Assembly (NCBI RefSeq): GCF_965228705.1
Contig: NZ_OZ245832.1
Span: forward strand, 2,976,001-3,040,000
DNA: 64,000 bases
Direction of reading: 5' to 3'
Source: Croceimicrobium sp965228705
Lineage (GTDB): Bacteria > Bacteroidota > Bacteroidia > Flavobacteriales > Schleiferiaceae
This document shows positions 1-8,734 of this stretch, one piece after another. A model generated the notes under the pieces. That model was not told the origin of the DNA, searched no databases, and saw only the letters and a list, made by a program, of their open reading frames with translations. The number at the start of each line of letters is the position of its first letter. Positions within the stretch are counted from its first letter, which is position 1. The position numbers were made by a program, and so were the translations under genes.

Positions 1-1965
1 GGAAATTACAGTGGCTTAAAGCGCATTAACCATATTCATGTGATGGATTCGGTGGCCTATATCGCTACTGATTTTGGGATAGTGGCCTACGATATAGCCC
101 AGGGCTTGGTACGTGAAGCCCCTTATATCATTGGGCCAGGAGGAGCTACCCTGGCGGTGTATCAAGTGGAGAATGATGATCAAAACTTATATGCCGCAAC
201 CCCAGAAGGTTTATACAGTGCACCCCTCAATTCCGCAAAGTTCTTTTTTGGCAATTGGTCGGTAGACCCGGCAATGGCAAGGGAAATTGATCACCTGGCT
301 TATTTCGATGGTAAGCTGTTCGTGAATCGAAATATCTTACCCAACAATGATTCTATCTGGTACAAGGAAAACGGTACCTGGACTTTTTTTCCTGCTAACG
401 AAATTTCGGATAATCGGGATTTACGCGAATCGCGAGGGAATCTGGTAGTCGTAAATAATTTTAGTGCTCGTGCTTATGATCCGGCTTTTCAAAGAGTGAA
501 AAACTGGAACAGCACTACGGTTGGGGACACGGCCTTTTCACCGGTGGCAGCAATTATGGGCAGTCGTTCCGATAATTTCTGGATTGCTGATGCTAATAGT
601 GGGATTTATCAGGTCTTCCAAATTTTCCCACTGGAGGTAGTGCCGAACAGTCCTTCTACACGCAATGCTTTTCGCATTCAACAAGATGAGGGTAAAATTT
701 GGGTAGCTCCTGGAGGTTATGATGCAGTAGGTACACCTGTGTTTAATAATGATGGTATCTTTCACTTAGAGGGTCTTAATTGGACCAATTATCCTAATGC
801 CCTCTTTGGCTCTTTTAAAGACATTGTTGAGATCCTTCCGCATCCAACAGTAGAGAATCATATCTATGCTTCCAGCTTTGGTAGCGGCTTATTGGAATTG
901 GCCATTGATGGTGAAAGCGTCTCTATTGTACGCGAAATTAATGAGGCCACCACCGATGGCGCTATGCCTTCCATTAGCGGGAGTGGCGAACATAGGGTGG
1001 CCGATATGGATTTGGATGCAGATGGAAATATTTGGTTTAGTAATCCCTTAACCGATCGTCCTTTGGGTGTGATTCGCCCGGATGGAACGGTAGAATCTTA
1101 CGGATTAGGAGCGGCTGGAGCCGGAGCTAATGTGCTGAAATTGATGGTTACCTCGGGAGGGCAGGTTTGGCAGCAGATTCGAAATAATGGAATTTTGGTT
1201 ACTCGTCTGGAGGATGGCATTCCACAAGAAACAGTGCGTTTAGGAGCCAGCGAAGGAAGTGGCGACCTACCTTCAGAGTCGGTACTTTGCTTTGCTGAAG
1301 ATCAGGATGGTGAAATTTGGATTGGCACCAATGAAGGCCTGGCCGTGCTCTTTAGCCCTGAGAATATCTTTGAGCCCAACCGCAGTTATGATGCTTCAAT
1401 CCTGGTAATTGATGAAGATGGTGATGGCAATGGGGAGCGCGTATTAGGCTCTGAAGCCATTAATGATATTGAGGTAGATGGTGCCAACAAAAAGTGGTTT
1501 GGAACCGCCAACAATGGAGTGTTCTATACCAATTCTAATGGCCGTACTCAATTGCAGCGCTTCAGTAAAACCAATAGTCCGCTGGCTAGCGACGTAATCC
1601 TTGACATTGAGATTGATGATCAAACCGGAATGGTGTATTTCGGCACGGATCAAGGTATTGTGTCCTATCAAGGTCAGGCTACTGCTGGGGAGAAAACCAT
1701 GAGCGATGTTTTTGCTTATCCTAATCCGGTAGAGCCTGGTTATAGCGGGCCCATATTGATTCGCGGCCTGGTAACCAATGCGCAGGTAAAGATTACCGAT
1801 GTAGAAGGAAATATCGTTTTCGAAACGGTGGCCGAAGGTGGTCAGGCAATTTGGGATGGTAAAAATTTCGATGGACTGAAGGTTGCTTCGGGAATTTATC
1901 TTGCCTTTATCAGTGATGATTTAGGAGTTAATACCGAGGTGGCCAAAATCATGATTTTGAATTAA
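1..1965 (+). CDS. porZ: PorZ-like type IX secretion system component, 5' end missing
   Basis: The frame is open back to base 1, so the N-terminus lies outside the window; the GTG at 40 and ATG at 43 are internal codons. The visible part consists of beta-propeller repeats of the two-component-regulator type (motifs such as WIGTNEGL, WFGTANNG and YFGTDQGI), followed by a C-terminal beta-sandwich of about 85 residues beginning near FAYPNPVEPG. This layout and the position directly before recO match PorZ, a surface component of the T9SS that in Porphyromonas helps deliver anionic LPS to cargo. The stop overlaps the recO start by one base (TAATG), so the two are probably co-translated. Propeller plus CTD is clear; the PorZ name rests on this layout and on synteny. 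Confidence 0.8.
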   Translation, partial: GNYSGLKRINHIHVMDSVAYIATDFGIVAYDIAQGLVREAPYIIGPGGATLAVYQVENDDQNLYAATPEGLYSAPLNSAKFFFGNWSVDPAMAREIDHLAYFDGKLFVNRNILPNNDSIWYKENGTWTFFPANEISDNRDLRESRGNLVVVNNFSARAYDPAFQRVKNWNSTTVGDTAFSPVAAIMGSRSDNFWIADANSGIYQVFQIFPLEVVPNSPSTRNAFRIQQDEGKIWVAPGGYDAVGTPVFNNDGIFHLEGLNWTNYPNALFGSFKDIVEILPHPTVENHIYASSFGSGLLELAIDGESVSIVREINEATTDGAMPSISGSGEHRVADMDLDADGNIWFSNPLTDRPLGVIRPDGTVESYGLGAAGAGANVLKLMVTSGGQVWQQIRNNGILVTRLEDGIPQETVRLGASEGSGDLPSESVLCFAEDQDGEIWIGTNEGLAVLFSPENIFEPNRSYDASILVIDEDGDGNGERVLGSEAINDIEVDGANKKWFGTANNGVFYTNSNGRTQLQRFSKTNSPLASDVILDIEIDDQTGMVYFGTDQGIVSYQGQATAGEKTMSDVFAYPNPVEPGYSGPILIRGLVTNAQVKITDVEGNIVFETVAEGGQAIWDGKNFDGLKVASGIYLAFISDDLGVNTEVAKIMILN

Positions 1966-2690
1966 TGGCCGAGATTAGGGAGGGCATCGTATTAAGTAGT
2001 GTTCCCTACGGCGAAAGCCGCATTATTCTCAATCTCCTTACTCCTGATTTAGGAACTATTGGCTTGATTGCTACCCTGTCTAAAAAGGGTAAGACAGGCT
2101 TAAAAAAGGCACATTTTCAAAATCTCCAGATTCTCGAAATTCAGCATGCTGAGCGAAATAAGGGCGAGTTGAAACGCCTCCAGGAGGCGCGCATTCTCTA
2201 TCCTTATCAGCAATTGTACTTTGATCCGGTTTTGTCCTGTATGGCGCTTTTCTTAGCGGAATTCCTGTACAAGGTGCTGCGAGAAGAAGAAGGGCATCCA
2301 GAACTTTATCGTTTTGTTCGCCGGGCTTTAATTCAGCTGGATTCCGCCGAAGCCGGTTTAGCCAATTTTCATTTGGCCTTTTTAATGGAATTAAGTGGCC
2401 ATTTAGGCCTGCGTCCGCAGCTAGAGTTGGGACCGGCTCGATATTTTGATTTGTTGAATTCTCAATTGAGCATTCAACCGCCTGATCACCCCCACTTTAT
2501 TGAAGAAGACGAATTGCTCATCTGGCGCGAATTACAAGCTAAGGGTCTGGAAAATTATGAAGAGCTGAGTATCAAAGGATCGGCTATCCGCCGGAAGGCC
2601 CTGGCCAGTTTAATTGATTATTATCGCCTGCATCTGCATGATTTTGGCGACTTGAAATCTTTGGCGGTTTTACGGGAAGTGCTGGCTTAG
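1965..2690 (+). CDS. recO: DNA repair protein RecO
   Basis: A 241-residue protein of normal RecO length. It has an N-terminal OB-fold segment (starting AEIREGIVLSSVPYGESRII, then LLTPDLGTIG) followed by a helical C-terminal domain. RecO loads RecA onto SSB-coated DNA with RecR in the RecF pathway. No CxxC zinc-binding pairs are visible, which is not unusual in this phylum. The start ATG overlaps the porZ stop by one base. The 3' end overlaps the convergent DUF4837 gene by 4 bp, leaving no room for a terminator between them. Confidence 0.92.
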   Translation: MAEIREGIVLSSVPYGESRIILNLLTPDLGTIGLIATLSKKGKTGLKKAHFQNLQILEIQHAERNKGELKRLQEARILYPYQQLYFDPVLSCMALFLAEFLYKVLREEEGHPELYRFVRRALIQLDSAEAGLANFHLAFLMELSGHLGLRPQLELGPARYFDLLNSQLSIQPPDHPHFIEEDELLIWRELQAKGLENYEELSIKGSAIRRKALASLIDYYRLHLHDFGDLKSLAVLREVLA

Positions 2691-3694
2691 AGAATTTCGA
2701 GATTGCGAATAATACTCTCTAATTCGAAAAGACTTTTACGCTTCTTTTTCTCCGGAGCCAGGATAAAGCTGTCGATATAAATCAATCGATTATTCTCTTC
2801 ATCGTAAAGGGTGTAGCTCACAAAAGGACCGCCCATAATATCGCCATGCGTACGCCATAAACCACGCGCTTCGATGCTAAAGCGTCCCTGCACTTCTGTC
2901 GGGTTCAACTGCGGTTTCACCAGGTCTTCGGTAATCATATAGCTGCCGTCTCTTTGTCCGGGAACATAGAGTTTGGTTAGGCTATCTCTGAGGGGGATAA
3001 TATTATTTCCAATAATAGCTTCGTCCTCCGGCAAGTCGCCAACATAAATGATGATGCCATTATCTGCTAAAGTGGTAGTTTTCCAATACACCACTACATC
3101 ATCGGTAGATACAGAAAGGGCAAAGTCTCGGGGAACATTTAGCTTAAGATTGTGCTTGCTGAAAAACTCTGGGTACTCTTTATGAGTAAGCGGCTGCATT
3201 TTAGTGTAGAGCCGTTCGGATTCTAAATCACTAATGCGGGCGTCGATAGTCTCGTTTTCCTTTAAGGTCAATTTCCGTAAATCCAAATCGCTGGGAGCAC
3301 TCAGGTGGGTAACCATCTGCCCGCGCGCCCATTTATCCATTTCGAAAACCAAGCTGCTGCTATCGGCTTTAGCGTCTAAAAGCACGATATAGCGGGAGCG
3401 TTTTAAAAGGTCACTAAATTCTTTTGGAGCTACCTGACGCACGGTATAGCGGGGTTCAGGTTGCGGCAGGCCATAGACCATGCCAATGAAATGCTCTTCA
3501 AAAGCTCTACCGGGACCGCCATTCCAAACCTTATCCTCAGCAACCACCAAAATATCGAGAATACCACCATTGGCTGGCGGTAAGGTATCGTCGCTAAAGA
3601 TCTTTTCTAAAGCCGACTCTTCCCCTTCTGGGCTGGAGCAAGAAAGGGTTAAACTCAGGGCAAGCAGGAAAAAGAGGCCGGTTTTTAGTTTCAT
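2687..3694 (-). CDS. DUF4837 family lipoprotein
   Basis: A 335-residue exported lipoprotein. The N-terminus MKLKTGLFFLLALSLTLSC is a signal peptide with a lipobox ending at Cys19. The body (ILDILVVAEDKVWNG, GLPQPEPRYTVRQV, later GRFSIEARGLWRTHGDIMGG) matches the Bacteroidota-specific DUF4837 family, whose function is unknown. It starts 4 bp after the stop of the lytic transglycosylase gene, so it is the last gene of a tatA-gatA-mltD-DUF4837 transcript. The context suggests an envelope role, but nothing in the sequence shows an activity. Confidence 0.85.
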   Translation of the reverse strand: MKLKTGLFFLLALSLTLSCSSPEGEESALEKIFSDDTLPPANGGILDILVVAEDKVWNGGPGRAFEEHFIGMVYGLPQPEPRYTVRQVAPKEFSDLLKRSRYIVLLDAKADSSSLVFEMDKWARGQMVTHLSAPSDLDLRKLTLKENETIDARISDLESERLYTKMQPLTHKEYPEFFSKHNLKLNVPRDFALSVSTDDVVVYWKTTTLADNGIIIYVGDLPEDEAIIGNNIIPLRDSLTKLYVPGQRDGSYMITEDLVKPQLNPTEVQGRFSIEARGLWRTHGDIMGGPFVSYTLYDEENNRLIYIDSFILAPEKKKRKSLFELESIIRNLEIL

Positions 3695-3698
3695 AGGA

Positions 3699-5222
3699 TC
3701 AGCTTTGAGGGTAGATTTTTAAGGTCATTCCCACTTTCAGGCGTTTTGCATTATTGATGCCGTTCCAGGACATAATGTTTTGGGCACTTACCCCTGGGTA
3801 TTTGCGGGCAATGGAATAGAAAGTCTCACCACTGCGCACCCGGTACATCTCATATTTGCCGTCGGTGGAAGTTTTACTTTGCGTACTTCGGGTATTAGAT
3901 GCAACCGTTGAGCTGCTAGGCATACGACGCGGGTAGATGGTTAGCCTCTGTCCTACCCGAATGGTATTGCCACGTAAGCCATTCCAACGGCGAATGCTGC
4001 TCACACTAACGCCATATTTCTCAGCAATGGTGCCTAAAACCTCGCCCCGTCGTACTTTATGACGGATGCGATCATTCATCTCCACCACGGCTGGCGCGGC
4101 AGTTTTGTTTTGGGCAAAGTCGTTTTCAGCAATACTGTATATCGAATCTTCATTCGCAATAAACAAGCCTATCTTATCTGCTGGTAAAACGATGCGATAA
4201 GCTTGATTTGACACCTTCGGAATAATCTTGTAGCGATAAGCCGGGTTTAAGAAGAGTAACTCTTCTTCGTCCATGGCGATTAACTTAGAAAGCTGCTCAA
4301 AGCTTACTTTTTCGCGAATCACCACGGTATCGGTTGAGAAGAAGGAAGGTTTAATATCGGTCGCAAAAAGTAAATGCTCCTCATGATAATTCATGATGTA
4401 ATTCACCGCAATAAAGGCGGGTACATAACCTGCAGTTTCTCGGGGCAGGAAGGGGCGAATCGCCCAATAATTGGTCTGACCGCCCGAACGGCGAATGGCC
4501 TTATTTACATTACCGGGACCAGAATTATAGGCAGCCAAAGCCAGGTTCCAATCGCCAAATATATTGTAGAGGGTAGTGAGATAGCGACAAGCCGCCTCGG
4601 TTGATTTGATGGGGTCGTGGCGCTCATCCACATAGCTGTTAACACTAAGGCCATTCAATTTACCAGTAGAGTACATAAACTGCCACAAACCGGCAGCTCC
4701 CACTCGAGAACGTGCAGTAGGGTTTAAGGCCGATTCTACCACCGCCAGGTATTTGAGCTCCAGCGGCATATTGTATTTGTCTAAAGTTTGCTCAAAGAGT
4801 GGGAAGTAGTAGCGGGCAAGTCCCAGCATCCGACTTACTTGCTCACGACGTCTTTTACTGTAGAGGTCGATAAAGGAGCGTACCACAGGATTGTAATCCA
4901 AATCCATAGGGCTTAGAGCATCCAATTCTTTTAGGCGCGCTTCGTAAACCGAATCATGCCAATCGGGTAAATCGCCTTCGGCTAAAAAGTTGGAGTCCAG
5001 GGTGCTAAATTCTTCGGCTGTAGCCTGAAAGAAATTGAGGTATAGTAGGGAGTCAAGACGGGCCGCCACCGGATGATCTTTAAGATCAATGGCCTCGAGG
5101 TCTAAAAACTGAGGCTTAATAATAGTATCGGTATCCTTATGATCATCGCTAGGTTGAGTAGCGCTCGCTGCCAAAGGCAAAGCCGCTAATCCAAAACCCA
5201 ATGCAAGTAATTTAAGTTTCAT
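3699..5222 (-). CDS. MltD-like membrane-associated lytic transglycosylase with LysM domains
   Basis: The chosen ATG at 5222 begins directly with a signal peptide (MKLKLLALGFGLAALPLAASA); a GTG three codons upstream (5231) is possible but adds nothing. Numbered from 5222, the SLT domain spans about residues 130-260. The catalytic Glu is E163 in the motif VVESALN, and the family motifs GLWQFM and AAYNSGPGNV follow. A degenerate LysM-like stretch (SFEQLSKLIAMDEEELLFLN) and two good C-terminal LysM domains (RRGEVLGTIAEKYGVS and RSGETFYSIARKYP) bind peptidoglycan. The enzyme cleaves glycan strands to anhydromuropeptides in the periplasm. Its stop is 4 bp before the DUF4837 lipoprotein gene. Confidence 0.92.
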   Translation of the reverse strand: MKLKLLALGFGLAALPLAASATQPSDDHKDTDTIIKPQFLDLEAIDLKDHPVAARLDSLLYLNFFQATAEEFSTLDSNFLAEGDLPDWHDSVYEARLKELDALSPMDLDYNPVVRSFIDLYSKRRREQVSRMLGLARYYFPLFEQTLDKYNMPLELKYLAVVESALNPTARSRVGAAGLWQFMYSTGKLNGLSVNSYVDERHDPIKSTEAACRYLTTLYNIFGDWNLALAAYNSGPGNVNKAIRRSGGQTNYWAIRPFLPRETAGYVPAFIAVNYIMNYHEEHLLFATDIKPSFFSTDTVVIREKVSFEQLSKLIAMDEEELLFLNPAYRYKIIPKVSNQAYRIVLPADKIGLFIANEDSIYSIAENDFAQNKTAAPAVVEMNDRIRHKVRRGEVLGTIAEKYGVSVSSIRRWNGLRGNTIRVGQRLTIYPRRMPSSSTVASNTRSTQSKTSTDGKYEMYRVRSGETFYSIARKYPGVSAQNIMSWNGINNAKRLKVGMTLKIYPQS

Positions 5223-5303
5223 GTTCAGCACAGAAATATCTAAGGGAAAAAGGTAAGTGATTAAATGCCTTTCCCAGTAAGCATTTAACGAGGTTTTTAA
5301 CCG

Positions 5304-6722
5304 CTAATTGTGAACTAATGTTTCCACAAAACGCAGCAAGTCGGCTTCTCGATATTTAGCGGCCGAAAATTGCATACCAAGCGGTAATCCATTGCTATGA
5401 GTTGCCAAGGGCAAGCTGATGGATGGAATTCCCGCGATATTGGCGTGTACGGTAAAAATGTCTTCTAAATAAGCTTGAGTAGGATCATTTTGTTCTTGAT
5501 CCAAGGCAAAGGCAGTATGTGGTGATGTAGGAGAAAAAATTAAGTCATAGTCCTTAAAAAGGGCTTCGGTTTTCTCTACCACCAGGCGACGGGTTTTTTG
5601 AGCCTTGCCATAATAGGCATCGTAATATCCGCTGCTTAACACAAAGGTTCCCAGTAAAATACGACGTTTTACCTCGGGTCCAAAACCTTCGGTACGCGAT
5701 AATTTATAGGTGCTTTCCAGATCATGGGCATTGGCGCTGCGGTAACCGTAGTGGATGCCATCATAACGTGCCAAATTAGAACTGGCCTCTGCCGTAGTAA
5801 GGATATAATATACCGGCACTAAATAATCGAGTAAAGGGAAGTCTACCGCTTCTACAGTATGACCTTCGGCCTTTAATTTTTCAATGAAATTTTCAGAAGC
5901 CTTGCGTACTTCGGGGTCAAGATGCCCAGATTCCATGGCATTGCGGAAATAAGCAATGCGTTTTTTACCGGGCTCGGGGGCCGATTGCACCGATTCTACC
6001 TCGCGCTGGCTTACGGTGTTGTCATAACTATCTGCTCCGGCCATCACTTCGTAAAGAAGAGCAATATCCTCTACCGAGCGGGCAAAGGGACCAATTTGAT
6101 CGAAGCTGGAGGCAAAGGCAATTAAGCCATGACGAGAAATTCGTCCATAGCTGGGTTTAAAGCCGTAAACGCCCGTAAAGCTGGCGGGTTGGCGAATAGA
6201 TCCACCGGTATCACTACCCAAAGAAGCTAAGCATAAGCCTGCAGCAACGGCAGATGCAGAGCCACCAGAACTTCCGCCTGGAACCTTAGTGGTGTCTAGT
6301 GGGTTTTTAACCGGGCCATAGGCACTAAAGCGGTTGGAAGAACCCATCGCGAATTCATCGCAATTAAGTCGACCAATAATAATCGCATCTTCGGCCAAAA
6401 GTCTTTCAACTACTGTGGCAGAGAACAAGGATTGAAAACCTTCCAAAATTTTGGAGGCGGCCGAAACCTTATGGTCTTTGTAAACAATATTATCCTTGAT
6501 TCCGATTACCATCCCTGCGAGTTTGCCCGCAGTGCCGTGTTGCAATTTGGCGTCAATTACCGTAGCCCGGGCGCGAGCGTCGTGGGCATACACTTCCAAA
6601 AAGGCGTTCAGATCCTGATGCGCCTCAATTTTCTCTAGGTAATTTTCTACAAGCTGTACGCAGCTGATGGATTTTGATTCCAGGTCGGACTGGATTTCGG
6701 TCAGCTTCCGGTAATCTTTCAA
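5304..6722 (-). CDS. gatA: Asp-tRNA(Asn)/Glu-tRNA(Gln) amidotransferase subunit A
   Basis: A 472-residue amidase-signature enzyme that releases ammonia from glutamine and, with GatB and GatC, amidates mischarged Glu-tRNA(Gln) or Asp-tRNA(Asn). The Ser-cisSer-Lys triad is visible as K76 (GIKDNIV), S151 (PGGSSGGSAS) and S175 (DTGGSIRQP); the 24-residue serine spacing matches known GatA proteins. The start is TTG at 6722: the next Met is residue 70, and the TTG gives the expected N-terminus (MKDYRKLTEIQ). It lies 10 bp after tatA, whose promoter probably drives it. gatB and gatC are not in this window. Confidence 0.93.
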   Translation of the reverse strand: MKDYRKLTEIQSDLESKSISCVQLVENYLEKIEAHQDLNAFLEVYAHDARARATVIDAKLQHGTAGKLAGMVIGIKDNIVYKDHKVSAASKILEGFQSLFSATVVERLLAEDAIIIGRLNCDEFAMGSSNRFSAYGPVKNPLDTTKVPGGSSGGSASAVAAGLCLASLGSDTGGSIRQPASFTGVYGFKPSYGRISRHGLIAFASSFDQIGPFARSVEDIALLYEVMAGADSYDNTVSQREVESVQSAPEPGKKRIAYFRNAMESGHLDPEVRKASENFIEKLKAEGHTVEAVDFPLLDYLVPVYYILTTAEASSNLARYDGIHYGYRSANAHDLESTYKLSRTEGFGPEVKRRILLGTFVLSSGYYDAYYGKAQKTRRLVVEKTEALFKDYDLIFSPTSPHTAFALDQEQNDPTQAYLEDIFTVHANIAGIPSISLPLATHSNGLPLGMQFSAAKYREADLLRFVETLVHN

Positions 6723-6732
6723 GGTATTGACT

Positions 6733-6924
6733 TTAGGATTTTTTCTCGGGCGAATCTTCTTTATCGTCTTCTTTCACAGCATCTTTAAACTCCTTAATGC
6801 CGCCACCTAGGCCGCGCATTAATTCAGGAATTTTACGTCCGCCAAAAAGGAGCAGTACCAGGGCAACAATCAGAATAATTTGCCAGGGACCTACCAATCC
6901 TAAAAACAGGCTTGCCATCGTCAT
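6733..6924 (-). CDS. tatA: Sec-independent protein translocase TatA/E
   Basis: A 63-residue protein with one N-terminal transmembrane helix (IILIVALVLLLF), the characteristic FGGRKIPELMRGLGGGIKEFKDA hinge and amphipathic helix, and a charged acidic/lysine tail. TatA oligomers form the pore through which folded twin-arginine substrates cross the cytoplasmic membrane. ATGs at 6924 and 6918 are both possible starts. A TACCTTTG promoter element lies 24 bp upstream on the same strand. It heads the tatA-gatA-mltD-DUF4837 group. Confidence 0.92.
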   Translation of the reverse strand: MTMASLFLGLVGPWQIILIVALVLLLFGGRKIPELMRGLGGGIKEFKDAVKEDDKEDSPEKKS

Positions 6925-6947
6925 TGTATCATGAATTTAATGAGCCG

Positions 6948-6973
6948 CAAAGGTATAAATTAAACGGCCGCAA
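6948..6973 (-). promoter_or_regulatory. Candidate Bacteroidota-type promoter of the tatA operon
   Basis: On the minus strand TACCTTTG (6955-6948) fits the TAnnTTTG -7 consensus, with a TTTTG element 15 nt further upstream (at 6971-6975). It sits 24 bp before the tatA ATG, as expected. The -33 spacing is slightly short of the usual 17-23 nt. Confidence 0.5.
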
Positions 6974-7043
6974 AAGCTGATTCAGGCATTAGAGACCTAT
7001 GGATGTCCTAGATCAGGGCCCAGACTTCCAATTCGCTTTTAAG

Positions 7044-7082
7044 AGAGCTTGGTGAAGCCCCCTTGGGGAGCTCTATTTTTTT
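7044..7082 (+). terminator. Terminator-like hairpin with no upstream gene
   Basis: AGAGCT (7044-7049) pairs with AGCTCT (7069-7074). Inside, CCCC pairs with GGGG (7065-7068) across a short loop, leaving an asymmetric bulge. A run of seven T follows at 7076-7082. On the plus strand it has the form of a rho-independent terminator or attenuator, but the only upstream gene (tatA) runs away from it. Confidence 0.35.
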
Positions 7083-7092
7083 AATATTACTT

Positions 7093-7120
7093 ATATAAGA
7101 TCAATAAATTGACCTTATAT
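7093..7120. promoter_or_regulatory. 28-bp inverted repeat before the AAA ATPase
   Basis: Two 12-bp arms (7093-7104 and 7109-7120) separated by TAAA are complementary except at one pair. The core is TATAAG-n-TCAA facing TTGA-n-CTTATA. It ends 27 bp before the ATPase ATG, which is the position of an operator or promoter-overlapping site. Confidence 0.5.
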
Positions 7121-7147
7121 TGCGATTAATCTCAAATTAAGAAAATT

Positions 7148-8578
7148 ATGCTCAGAGAAATTTCTAAGAAGCAAGTTTTTGACCGAATTCGTTTTGAAAA
7201 CCCATGGTGGGTGGAAGGCGGTATTGAGGAAGACTTTAAAAGGATGCCAAGGCGCTTGTATTTTCAGCTATTCAAGCCCTTGGTTTATGAACGCGACATA
7301 AAAAGGGCAGTAGTTTTAATGGGACCACGAAGGGTGGGTAAAACGGTAATGCTTTATCATATGATTCAAGATATGATTGATGGAGGGATAGATCCTAAAA
7401 AGATCATCTTCATAACCATCGAGAATCCTATTTATAACAACATCCCTTTGGAACAGCTTTTCTCCTACGCCAAAGAAGCAACCGGGTTGAAGGAAAATAA
7501 AGATTGGTATGTGATTTTCGATGAAATCCAGTATTGCCGTGATTGGGAAATACATCTTAAATCATTAGTGGATAGTTATCGCAAGGATAAATTTGTGGTA
7601 TCGGGCTCAGCCGCAGCGGCCTTGAAATTTGCTAGCAATGAAAGTGGAGCGGGTCGGTTTACAGACTTTTTATTACCACCACTAACCTTTAACGAGTATA
7701 TCTCATTGAAAGGTTTGGATCGAATAATTAAACCGGTTCCAATCGAATGGAAAGGCGCTGAGGTTGATTTCTATTCTACAACGCATCTGGAAGACCTAAA
7801 CAAACATTTTATCGATTACATCAATTTTGGTGGATATCCAGAAGTTATTTTCTCCACTAAAATTCAAGAGAATCCGGGGAGATATATTCGTCATGATATC
7901 GTGGATAAAGTGCTTCTGCGAGATTTACCCAGTATTTATGGTATTTCGGATACCCGCGAACTAAATTCACTTTTCACAACCATTGCCTACAATAGTGGAG
8001 GGGAGTTTTCCTTGGAAACTTTATCACGTCAATCGCAAGTGCCTAAAAACACCTTAAAGAAGTATATTGAATATCTGGAAGCGGCTTTTTTAATTAAAAG
8101 AGTAAGACGTATTGATCAAAGTGGTAAAAGATTTAAAAGAGATAATTTTTTCAAAATATACTTAACTAATCCTTCCCTACGCAGTGCTTTGTTCGCCCCA
8201 ATTTCGGCTACTGACGAATTAATGGGAAACATGGTCGAAACAGCTATTTTCTCTCAATGGCTGCATCGCGATTGGTTTACACCTTGGTATGCTCGTTGGA
8301 ATAATGGTGAAGTGGATATGGTTGGCTTATCTGAAACACTTAAGCCGATTTGGGCTATTGAAATTAAATGGACAGACCGCTACTTTGATAAGCCAAAAGA
8401 GTTAAAAAGCCTTATAAAATTTTGTGAGGAGAACGGATTGAAAAATCCATTGGTGACTTCCATCGGTAAAGAAGGCAATCGCAAAGTGAATGATTTAAAC
8501 CTGCAATTTTTACCCTCAGCCTCATATGCTTATACAGTGGGTAAGAAAACCATTGAAATGAAAACCAATCGATATTAA
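7148..8578 (+). CDS. AAA ATPase with DUF4143 C-terminal domain
   Basis: A 476-residue protein with the AAA_14/DUF4143 layout. Walker A is GPRRVGKT (59-66), Walker B is WYVIFDE with D125/E126, and a sensor-like VVSGSAA motif follows. The middle contains the FNEYISLKG and GGYPEV family motifs, then a winged-helix-like stretch (LETLSRQSQVPKNTLKKYIEYLEAAFLIKRV). The C-terminal nuclease-like fold has GEVDMVG and AIEIKWT, resembling the D...ExK pattern of PD-(D/E)XK domains. The family is widespread and variably present in bacterial genomes; its role is unknown. The gene stands alone, looks more AT-rich than its neighbours, and has a palindrome upstream, suggesting an accessory gene. Confidence 0.85.
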   Translation: MLREISKKQVFDRIRFENPWWVEGGIEEDFKRMPRRLYFQLFKPLVYERDIKRAVVLMGPRRVGKTVMLYHMIQDMIDGGIDPKKIIFITIENPIYNNIPLEQLFSYAKEATGLKENKDWYVIFDEIQYCRDWEIHLKSLVDSYRKDKFVVSGSAAAALKFASNESGAGRFTDFLLPPLTFNEYISLKGLDRIIKPVPIEWKGAEVDFYSTTHLEDLNKHFIDYINFGGYPEVIFSTKIQENPGRYIRHDIVDKVLLRDLPSIYGISDTRELNSLFTTIAYNSGGEFSLETLSRQSQVPKNTLKKYIEYLEAAFLIKRVRRIDQSGKRFKRDNFFKIYLTNPSLRSALFAPISATDELMGNMVETAIFSQWLHRDWFTPWYARWNNGEVDMVGLSETLKPIWAIEIKWTDRYFDKPKELKSLIKFCEENGLKNPLVTSIGKEGNRKVNDLNLQFLPSASYAYTVGKKTIEMKTNRY

Positions 8579-8734
8579 TTGCGCTTTTAAAAATAAATTT
8601 GCAAAAGAGTTGAAAGCTAGCAAAATAATGCCGGCTAAAGGAGGTTTTAAGCTTGATATGACCTGAAAGTGCTGCTAGGGAGACGGTTTTCATCCCCCTG
8701 CATTATCGTATCTTGCCAAACCAGAATCTAGAAC

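Noticed and set aside
7148..8578. The AAA/DUF4143 ATPase as part of an antiphage defence island.
   Set aside because: No nuclease, toxin, methylase or other defence gene adjoins it, so the claim is unsupported.
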